14,564 bases of DNA from an uncultured Bacteroidales bacterium. Lineage in GTDB: Bacteria > Bacteroidota > Bacteroidia > Bacteroidales > Muribaculaceae. Positions 1 to 6,261 of the stretch are shown one piece after another. Each line of letters starts with the position of its first letter. Within the stretch, counting starts at the first letter, position 1. Where the stretch lies: NCBI GenBank assembly GCA_900554845.1, contig USIY01000033.1, positions 1 through 14,564 of the forward strand, in the 5' to 3' direction. Under the pieces are notes generated by a model. It was not told the origin of the DNA. It did no database searches and saw nothing but the letters and a program-made list of their open reading frames with translations. Both the position numbers and the translations under genes were made by a program.

Positions 1-2
1 GG

Positions 3-1787
3 ATGGAGGTGGACGACGAGAAAGGGAGCGGTCCCGTTCTCTCGCCCGACGGCTCCAAGGAGGCGTTCATAAAGAATTCCAACGTGTATGTGCGCGATCT
101 GAAGACAGGATCGGAGAAGCGGCTGAGCGTCGACGGTACCGACGGCAACTACTATTCCTCATGGATATCATGGAGCCCCGACGGCTCCAAGGTGTCGAGC
201 TGCAGGATACGTCCCGCTGAGAAAAGATACGTCTACTATGTGGAGTCGTCGCCGGAGGACCAGCTGCAGCCCAAGCTTCACAAGCAGGAGTACGCCAAAC
301 CGGGCGACGAGCTGCGCTTCAAGGTGCCCTGTGTGTTCGATGTGGAGAGCGGCAGGGCCATGGTGCCTTCCACCGAGCTCTTCAGCCGGCAGTACGACAT
401 TTCTTATCCTGTGTGGAACTCCGACAGCAAGGCCGTTACCTTCGAGTACAACGAGCGCGGACATAAGGTGTACCGCGTTCTGGAACTGTCGGCCGAGACC
501 GGAGCGGTGCGTCCCATCGTTGAGGAGACTTCCGACAAATATGTGAATTATCCCCGTTATTTCCGCTATGACACTTCCGACGGTAAGAGCATGATCTGGA
601 TGAGCGAGCGCGACAACTGGAACCATCTCTATATGTACGACCGCGCCGCCGGCAAGGCTGTCGGCCGGATCACGAAAGGGGAGTGGTATGTCCGCGAGGT
701 GCAGAAAGTGGACGAGGACAACAGGAAGATATATTTTTCGGCCAACGGCGTCAACAAGGACGAGGATCCCTATAACATAAGGTATTACAGCATTAACTTC
801 GACGGCACGGGGATGACCGACCTCACCCCTTCCCGAGGCAACCACCATGCGGTGTTCTCGCCGGACATGAAGTATCTTGTGGATGTGGCTTCCGGTCCTG
901 CCGAGGCCCCTGTGGCCACGCTCCGCAGCGGAGCCGACGGCAAGGAGATAATGACTCTGGAGAAGGCGCACATCGATAAGCTTGTTGCCGCCGGATGGCG
1001 CGCCCCGGAGGTCTTCGCAGCTCCGGGACGGGACGGAAAGACCTTGATGTGGGGACTGATACAGCGTCCTTCCAACTTCGATCCTCCCAAGAAATATCCT
1101 GTGATAGAATATATCTACCAGGGTCCAGGCGACCAGTATGTACCCAAGGACTTCATGGCCTACAACCATTGGCTCACCCCTATGGCCGAGTTGGGATTCA
1201 TCGTGGTGATGGTGGACGGTATGTCCACATCCTTCCGCAGCCGCGAATTCGAACAGGTATGTTACAAGAATCTTAAGGACGCAGGCCTTCCGGACCACAT
1301 GGCGTGGATCAAGGCCGCGGCGGCCAAATATCCTGAGATGGACATAGAGCGTCTCGGCATTTACGGCTGTTCGGCGGGAGGACAGGAATCTACCAACGCC
1401 CTGCTGCTGTATCCCGAGTTCTACAAGGCCGCCTATTCGGCCTGCGGATGCCACGACAACCGTATGGACAAGATCTGGTGGAACGAGCTGTGGATGGGCT
1501 ATCCCGTCGACAAGAGCTACGAGGAATGCTCCAACGTGGCCAACGCCCATCTGCTGAAGCGGCCGTTGATGCTGGTGGTTGGAGAAATCGACGACAATGT
1601 GGATCCTGCGTCGACCATGCAGGTTGCCAACGCCTTGATAAAGGCCAACAAGCCTTTCGAATTGGTTGTGATCCCCGGCGCACACCACACCATGGGTGAA
1701 AGCTACGGCGACCACAAGCGCTACGATTTCTTCGTGAAGCATCTGATGGGCCTGGATCCCCCGGCCTGGGAAGACATCGCATATTGA
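3..1787 (+). CDS. S9-family serine peptidase (prolyl oligopeptidase/DPP-IV-like), 5'-truncated by window edge
   Basis: The visible 594 residues are the C-terminal part of a peptidase. The frame is still open at the left edge, so the Met at base 3 is probably internal; the family usually has 700-850 residues including a signal peptide. The first ~330 residues show beta-propeller repeats of the DPPIV_N type: LSPDGSKEAF, WSPDGSKVSS, SERDNWNHLYMYD and FSPDMKYL. The alpha/beta-hydrolase catalytic domain follows. The nucleophile elbow is YGCSAGG with Ser457 (codon at 1371). The acid is in EIDDNVDP (Asp530, with Asp531 next to it). The catalytic His is in GAHHTMG, probably His562. These peptidases cleave peptides after Pro or Ala, usually in the periplasm or at the cell surface; the exact specificity cannot be read here because the N-terminal Glu pair that defines dipeptidyl peptidases is not seen. 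It is transcribed away from the pilus operon and shows no functional link to it. Confidence 0.9.
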   Translation: MEVDDEKGSGPVLSPDGSKEAFIKNSNVYVRDLKTGSEKRLSVDGTDGNYYSSWISWSPDGSKVSSCRIRPAEKRYVYYVESSPEDQLQPKLHKQEYAKPGDELRFKVPCVFDVESGRAMVPSTELFSRQYDISYPVWNSDSKAVTFEYNERGHKVYRVLELSAETGAVRPIVEETSDKYVNYPRYFRYDTSDGKSMIWMSERDNWNHLYMYDRAAGKAVGRITKGEWYVREVQKVDEDNRKIYFSANGVNKDEDPYNIRYYSINFDGTGMTDLTPSRGNHHAVFSPDMKYLVDVASGPAEAPVATLRSGADGKEIMTLEKAHIDKLVAAGWRAPEVFAAPGRDGKTLMWGLIQRPSNFDPPKKYPVIEYIYQGPGDQYVPKDFMAYNHWLTPMAELGFIVVMVDGMSTSFRSREFEQVCYKNLKDAGLPDHMAWIKAAAAKYPEMDIERLGIYGCSAGGQESTNALLLYPEFYKAAYSACGCHDNRMDKIWWNELWMGYPVDKSYEECSNVANAHLLKRPLMLVVGEIDDNVDPASTMQVANALIKANKPFELVVIPGAHHTMGESYGDHKRYDFFVKHLMGLDPPAWEDIAY

Positions 1788-1812
1788 CAAATAGATACCT
1801 ATAGTTTTCAGT

Positions 1813-1840
1813 CCCGGCGCTCTTCAGAGAGGGCGCCGGG
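1813..1840 (+). terminator. GC-rich hairpin after the peptidase gene
   Basis: An 8-bp perfect GC-rich stem (CCCGGCGC paired with GCGCCGGG, 12-nt loop) starts 26 nt after the peptidase stop codon. The position suits transcription termination, but the downstream sequence (GCAGTTATTATAG) is only moderately T-rich, so it may be an imperfect intrinsic terminator or a 3'-end stabilising hairpin. Confidence 0.5.
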
Positions 1841-1890
1841 GCAGTTATTATAGTACAAGATGCTTTTTTCTATATAAAAATGCGTAAAAA

Positions 1891-1922
1891 TTTGAAAAAG
1901 TGTAATTTAATGATTAACTTTG
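1891..1922 (+). promoter_or_regulatory. Bacteroidetes-type promoter (TTTG-N20-TAACTTTG)
   Basis: TTTG at 1891-1894 and TAACTTTG at 1915-1922 are separated by exactly 20 nt. They match the -33 TTTG and -7 TAnnTTTG consensus of the Bacteroides primary sigma factor. The upstream flank is A/T-rich. Transcription would begin near 1929 and run rightwards, yet the next credible gene starts 736 nt later, with an intrinsic terminator between (2397-2435). The 12-mer TTAACTTTGCAA also occurs at the promoter near 14437. Confidence 0.7.
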
Positions 1923-1928
1923 CAATCG

Positions 1929-2436
1929 GAAACAATATAGCAACCAAGCGACCAATAACGGAATTTTAACAACCTTTGCGCGCTGTCTTCATAAGACTAT
2001 GACGCGTATGTTTCAACAATTTGGCATAAGGATTTAGAATATCTGAGTGCTGTCAGGCTTCGGTCATTTATCATCCACATTGATTCCTTGGTGAACGGTT
2101 ATTAGGAACATGTTTGAATTTATTTCTAAAGATATGTGAATAAGTTCTTGAATGCTTCTGATGTCCATCATGTATATATTGTCATTTAATGGTTTCTTTT
2201 CGGAAACTGAAAGACAGGGCTTGCCGCAACCTGTATGAAAACACGGTCATGTCGGCATGTCAAGTCATCGTGGAATTTCATCCATCGGATTGATTCCGGA
2301 TAATTGATGAGTTCCTGAGATATGAAAAGATAAAAAGACAGAATAGATTTTGTGTTATTCTATATCACTATATAAGTAATTTGTTAAATCAATGTAAGGT
2401 TCAGGTTCTGTGTGAACAGAGTCTGAACCTAATTTT
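1929..2436 (+). ncRNA. Candidate orphan transcript (~500 nt) between a promoter and a terminator
   Basis: The stretch is bounded by a consensus promoter and a strong terminator on the same strand and contains no convincing ORF; the longest ATG-started frame I found is 28 codons (2152-2238). Local hairpins are visible: 1979-2006 (CGCG ends around a perfect GTCTT-CAT-AAGAC stem-loop) and 2214-2234 (ACAGG with CCTGT). I do not recognise tmRNA, RNase P RNA, SRP RNA or a tRNA in it. It could be a small regulatory RNA, an untranslated leader that ends early, or a decayed gene that kept its ends. Function unknown. Confidence 0.3.
2397..2435 (+). terminator. Strong intrinsic terminator
   Basis: A 15-bp stem (two G-T pairs) with a GTGA loop runs from 2397 to 2430; the outer arms are AGGTTCAG and CTGAACCT. 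It is followed by AATTTTTATA. The T-run lies only on the right, so it works on the + strand. No gene ends shortly before it, which is why a non-coding transcript is proposed upstream. Confidence 0.8.
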
Positions 2437-2463
2437 TATACCTGATCGAATTATGAAATGGTA

Positions 2464-2495
2464 TTCTATGGACTAAAATTGTAAAATTAAATTTG
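2464..2495 (+). promoter_or_regulatory. Probable promoter of the downstream hydrolase gene
   Basis: TAAATTTG at 2488-2495 matches the Bacteroidetes -7 consensus perfectly. The -33 position 20 nt upstream (TTCT at 2464-2467) matches TTTG only partly, so strength is uncertain. Transcription would start near 2502, leaving a ~160-nt leader that includes the structured element at 2544-2629. Confidence 0.45.
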
Positions 2496-2543
2496 AACAT
2501 CGATATAATAAGAGGCCTAAAAAAGAGTTTTATTAAAAATAAA

Positions 2544-2629
2544 GGTTGTTGAAATAATCCTCGTTTAGCAGGATTAGTTATTGGGAAGGGCCGCACTCGT
2601 GAGAATGCTGCCCTTTAATTTCAATAACC
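2544..2629 (+). promoter_or_regulatory. Structured leader: 12-bp closing stem enclosing two hairpins
   Basis: GGTTGTTGAAAT (2544-2555) pairs with ATTTCAATAACC (2618-2629) over 12 bp with one G-T pair. Inside are hairpin A (AATCCT/AGGATT, 2556-2575) and hairpin B (AAGGGC/GCCCTT, 2586-2615, extended by a GCA/TGC pairing), giving a three-way junction. GTTATTG at 2577-2583 can also pair with the same CAATAAC (2622-2628), so two exclusive folds are possible. Hairpin B is followed by TTAATTT and could act as an attenuator. It sits 35 nt before the hydrolase ATG. I do not recognise a known riboswitch. Confidence 0.45.
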
Positions 2630-2664
2630 CATTAATGATGTTATAGAATTAAAGCGAATATAAA

Positions 2665-3279
2665 ATGAGACAGGTAAAATCACAGGTGGTGTATCTTCAC
2701 GGCATGTCCTCTTCGGGACAGTCCTCCACATGTCAGCGTTTGCGCCGCGCGCTTCCCAAGCATGAGGTCATCACTCCCGATCTGCCGGTGCAGCCGGAGG
2801 TGGCCCTGACAGAGCTGAAAAGACTCGCCTCCATGCTGGAGCCGGACGCGGTGATAGTCGGCACGTCCATGGGGGGAATGTACGCGCAGATGTTCCGTGG
2901 ATTCCGGCGTATACTTATCAATCCTTCGTTCCATGCAAGCCGTCATCTCGCCGAAAAGTCAGGCACCCGTGTCCCTTTCCATAATCCCCGTAAGGACGGC
3001 CTCAAGGATTTTGAGGTAAACGACAAGCTTGTGAAAAAATATGAGAAGATGGAATCCAAGCAGTTCGACCCGAAGTTCGGTATTATCGGCAAGAACAGGG
3101 ATTCCAAGGATCAGGTCTTCGCTTTCTTCGGCACCCGCGACACGACTGTCAACTGCAAGGAAGAGTATCTTGATCATTACAGCCAGTGCGCCGATTTCGA
3201 CGGAGAGCATCGCCTTGATCCCGACACAACCCTTAACCTGATAGTCCCCAAGATCCTCGAGCTACTGCCTGCAAAATAA
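2665..3279 (+). CDS. Small alpha/beta hydrolase, YqiA/UPF0227-like esterase
   Basis: A 204-residue cytoplasmic protein with no signal peptide. The N-terminal strand VVYLHGMSSS (oxyanion region, residues 8-17), the nucleophile elbow GTSMGGM (Ser68), the acid in FFGTRDTTVN (Asp159) and the His in GEHRLD (His182) form a complete alpha/beta-hydrolase triad in the right order. The length fits the UPF0227/YqiA group, which are small esterases whose natural substrates are poorly known. ATG 2665 is the first start in frame and places the LHG strand at the usual distance from the N-terminus. It is monocistronic: a structured leader precedes it and a bidirectional terminator separates it from the convergent pilus operon. 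Family-level call good; substrate unknown. Confidence 0.85.
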   Translation: MRQVKSQVVYLHGMSSSGQSSTCQRLRRALPKHEVITPDLPVQPEVALTELKRLASMLEPDAVIVGTSMGGMYAQMFRGFRRILINPSFHASRHLAEKSGTRVPFHNPRKDGLKDFEVNDKLVKKYEKMESKQFDPKFGIIGKNRDSKDQVFAFFGTRDTTVNCKEEYLDHYSQCADFDGEHRLDPDTTLNLIVPKILELLPAK

Positions 3280-3287
3280 GCATATAA

Positions 3288-3323
3288 AAAACGCATGGTC
3301 CTTCAGGAAGGGTCATGCGTTTT
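3288..3323. terminator. Bidirectional intrinsic terminator between convergent genes
   Basis: A ~16-bp stem with a CAGG loop (core ACGCATG/CATGCGT) is flanked by A-run on the left and T-run on the right (AAAAACGCATG ... CATGCGTTTT). Read on the + strand it follows the hydrolase stop by 8 nt. Read on the - strand it follows the last pilus gene by 22 nt and is followed by TTTTTTAT, so it should end the pilus operon efficiently. Confidence 0.85.
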
Positions 3324-3345
3324 CGCTTATCTAAAAGTATCGATC

Positions 3346-6261
3346 TTATTGTGCGCCTGATGGTTTGGTGCATACCACATATTTATCGACAAGGTCGGAT
3401 ACGGGAATGCCCTCTGTGTCGTTCAGACTTGTGCCGGAATTAGTGTAGGTCTTGCCGTTGCATGTCACTTTGTTCACTACCCAGATCTTGTTGTTTTTGT
3501 CTATGTAGGTGAATATCACCTTGAAGTCTTGTGCGGTATAGCCCGATGAGTCATATACGAAATTAAAAGTTTGGGTGGCCGTTTCGTAATTGCCGATGGC
3601 ATGGCCGGGCCAGGAGGTTGTGAACATCTTGTCGGTTTTGTTGCCGATGTAGAGGAACACATTGGTGGCGCCATTTACATAGAAAGATATCCTGGAGGTC
3701 TGGTTGCTCTCGTAAATATCATTGATGGCACGAACGGACATGGCGTTATCCTCCACATTGCCGTTCATGTAGGAAGTGATCTGTCCTGTGATCTGGAAAG
3801 TACGCAACCAGCGTCCGATCTCGGCTTTTTCCAGTCCGTAGGCCATTGAGGCGGTCCAATAATAACCGGTGTTGGCTTCGCCGAATTTAGTGCCGCCGGT
3901 GTTCACATAACGACATTTCGGGAAATGTATAAGTCTGTCGCTGTTGTTGGCGTCCGCCACATCCTTTGCAAGATAGTCGCTCACGCGCGTACTGTAATCG
4001 GCTGTGAAATATGAGACGCCTCCAATTGATGATTGTACGGCTTGAAACCTGGAGGAGCTGCGCACCGCGTCCCATAATTTCTGCTTAGGAACCCGGTAGC
4101 CCGGAGGCGTCACATTTTTATACATGTCAACACCTTGATACTGAATCTTCGATCCCACTTGATAATATGCCCCGGCTGATTCAGAACGGCAACTGAATGG
4201 CCATTCCGGATTGGACACACTCTGCATTATGTCGTTGCCTTCGGAATTTTCTATGTACATGCCGGCGGCTTTCGCTCCGATATTGCGGTCCAGCATATAG
4301 CGTGTTCTATTGTTGGCTCCCGCCACTGGCAAAACTTCATAATAATAATAACCTGTGCTGAAATCGCCAAAATGGTGGTTCCCTGAGTCATTGTGGAAAA
4401 ATCCGGTATGATAAAGGTCGAAGGAGTAGCGGAGTACGGAACGGGATTCAACCGTGGCGTTCTTGGCCGTGAAGGTCAGTATGAGTTTGCCGGTGCCGTA
4501 TAGATAATCGTTTTCCTCACCTGCCGTGCTTCCATCGTTGGTGCATACGTTTCCTTCGCGAGTAAGATTCAGGTGGTATTTGTTATCGCTTTGCGACAAC
4601 GTAGCTATAACTGATCGTATAGCCTTGTCTCCTGTTATCTGCACTTGACAATCATATGCATTAGCCGCGATGTTTTTTAGTGTGAGGTTATAGGTATATT
4701 TCCATCTCTCCTCGTTTGTTTTGCCTCGCTCACCGTACATCACGGGGAAATGAAATCCTTGGTCGCGCACCAGTCCCCCCATTTTTTCAGGTTTGATTCC
4801 GAACACCTTTGTATTCAGAAAATCCCAGTAATCTGAGATAGTTTTGTCTTCGGTGTCGTCGGTAGGATGGATAGTAAGTGTGGTAGAGCACATCGAGGCT
4901 CCGTCAAAAGGACGGTCCCATACTATTTTCGTTTGGCGCGAAAGGCCGCACCAATTCACTTTAATAATGTCACTGAGCGCTCCTTTTTCGCCATCGTCGA
5001 TGAATGTCACGGTATATGTCGCTATCTTTCCGGATGTCGTCGAACCGTCACCCGCTTCGGTTATCACAGGTTCGCTGATTTTAATGAATCCGGCGTCAGT
5101 ACTCAAAGTTGGAGCAGTGCCCATGTCCAAGTCATTTTCGGAGTAATATTTTACTGTCAAAGTCTTGGTTCCATCGGCATTGCCTTTGTATTCAATCACA
5201 TCTGTCACTCCCAATTCGTGTGTGCCGTCGAATGCCATGTCAAATACGGCGGGTGCATGGTCATAGATTGTAACCGACACATTGGCTGCCGGATTTTTTG
5301 CCGCATCTTCAGCTGTGGCATAGCCTTGTCCCGACACTTTATCCACGCTTATCTCATACCAATGGTTTGGCTCGATATCAAGCGGTGTGGATTCATTTGA
5401 TGAGGGATCGGTCTGCAGCAGGTCGATGCGGTAATATGTAGTGGCGCCATCACCATATTTGCCGCCGATTACCACGCTAACGCTTTTGGCTGATTCCTGA
5501 TTGTTTTTTACAGGATATACATACAGTAAATTATCGTTGGCGGTAGCAACAGGTGTCAGGTCTGTGACTGCGGCACTGTAGAGCTTCTGTGGTTCCTTTA
5601 GGGCTGATCCTGCCGCCACATAACCGGATTCTGCTCCACGAAAGAGAGCCATGTTCTGGAATGTAAATTTGTCGGCATTGTTGACTATCGACACTTTCGC
5701 CTCAGTCCTGTAAAGAATAATATTCTGTGTCAGCAGGTTTACTGACGATAACTTGCCTTGATATTTGCCTGACATCAGGAACCCTTCTTCACGGGGAAGA
5801 GAAGAGTCAGTCACAATAGATTTTAGACCGGAGACAGTCTTTATATTGTCGTCTGTGAACAATGACTCGGCATTTGCAATCAGATAAAGCGTGACATCGC
5901 CATTATTGGATGAAAGTTCGCGAGCATCATCGTTCAACGCCACGGTTACGGTTGTAGTGGCGTCATCATCTTTTTCCGGCTTGGTAAATTCAATATTGCG
6001 GACATCCTGTACCAATTGGTCATTGTTATCATAGATAAACAACGACAGATTCTTGATGTTGCGTTCATCCGGAGTGTCATCCTTTTCGGCCCGTGTCTCA
6101 ACCTTATCTGGCCCGGGAATAGTGATGGTAAAGGTCAGTATTCCGTCATCAATGGATGATCCCGGCACATCGATATCGTCGCTGCAAGATGTTCCTAATG
6201 ACAATGCCGCAACAATAATCAAAAATATAAAGAGTGCATTATGTTTCATAATTCCATTCAT
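3346..6261 (-). CDS. Type V pilus tip adhesin-like lipoprotein with FISUMP-like and CBM26-like C-terminal domains
   Basis: Last gene of the operon, 971 residues. A lipoprotein signal ends at Cys26 (LGTSCSDD). A TR site (Arg57, VETRAEK) follows where type V pilins are cut, and a fimbrillin-type strand LYLIAN lies at 125-130. The middle (~340-640) is beta-rich and unrecognised. Residues ~638-848 resemble a FISUMP / Fibrobacter major paralogous domain: DRNIG (658), PPGYRVP (719), YYWTASM (800), SVRAIND (842). From ~856 to the end a module resembles starch-binding CBM26, with SWPG at 883-886. This architecture suits a ligand-binding tip subunit such as Mfa5 or FimE, whose position in the operon it shares, though no von Willebrand domain is seen. 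ATG 6261 overlaps the upstream stop by one base (TAATG); Met5 at 6249 is an equally good start. Ligand is inferred, not shown. Confidence 0.75.
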   Translation of the reverse strand: MNGIMKHNALFIFLIIVAALSLGTSCSDDIDVPGSSIDDGILTFTITIPGPDKVETRAEKDDTPDERNIKNLSLFIYDNNDQLVQDVRNIEFTKPEKDDDATTTVTVALNDDARELSSNNGDVTLYLIANAESLFTDDNIKTVSGLKSIVTDSSLPREEGFLMSGKYQGKLSSVNLLTQNIILYRTEAKVSIVNNADKFTFQNMALFRGAESGYVAAGSALKEPQKLYSAAVTDLTPVATANDNLLYVYPVKNNQESAKSVSVVIGGKYGDGATTYYRIDLLQTDPSSNESTPLDIEPNHWYEISVDKVSGQGYATAEDAAKNPAANVSVTIYDHAPAVFDMAFDGTHELGVTDVIEYKGNADGTKTLTVKYYSENDLDMGTAPTLSTDAGFIKISEPVITEAGDGSTTSGKIATYTVTFIDDGEKGALSDIIKVNWCGLSRQTKIVWDRPFDGASMCSTTLTIHPTDDTEDKTISDYWDFLNTKVFGIKPEKMGGLVRDQGFHFPVMYGERGKTNEERWKYTYNLTLKNIAANAYDCQVQITGDKAIRSVIATLSQSDNKYHLNLTREGNVCTNDGSTAGEENDYLYGTGKLILTFTAKNATVESRSVLRYSFDLYHTGFFHNDSGNHHFGDFSTGYYYYEVLPVAGANNRTRYMLDRNIGAKAAGMYIENSEGNDIMQSVSNPEWPFSCRSESAGAYYQVGSKIQYQGVDMYKNVTPPGYRVPKQKLWDAVRSSSRFQAVQSSIGGVSYFTADYSTRVSDYLAKDVADANNSDRLIHFPKCRYVNTGGTKFGEANTGYYWTASMAYGLEKAEIGRWLRTFQITGQITSYMNGNVEDNAMSVRAINDIYESNQTSRISFYVNGATNVFLYIGNKTDKMFTTSWPGHAIGNYETATQTFNFVYDSSGYTAQDFKVIFTYIDKNNKIWVVNKVTCNGKTYTNSGTSLNDTEGIPVSDLVDKYVVCTKPSGAQ

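Noticed and set aside
168..1790. 540-codon open frame antisense to the S9 peptidase
   Set aside because: The + strand frame has a full peptidase motif set and triad. The antisense product is rich in His/Val/Arg without domains, as expected for a shadow of a GC-rich gene.
2152..2238. 28-codon ORF (MLLMSIMYILSFNG...) inside the 1929-2436 unit
   Set aside because: It is short, with no recognisable family, and lies >200 nt from the promoter. Such frames are expected by chance. Kept only as a note within the ncRNA candidate.
2543..2555. 13-mer AGGTTGTTGAAAT shared with the pilus leader (13343-13355)
   Set aside because: A few 13-mer matches are expected by chance in a window of this size; the flanks are unrelated and the two copies lie on opposite transcript strands.
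3703..4300. FISUMP/lectin-like region as a target of a diversity-generating retroelement
   Set aside because: No reverse transcriptase gene and no near-copy template repeat of this region was seen in the window's non-coding stretches.
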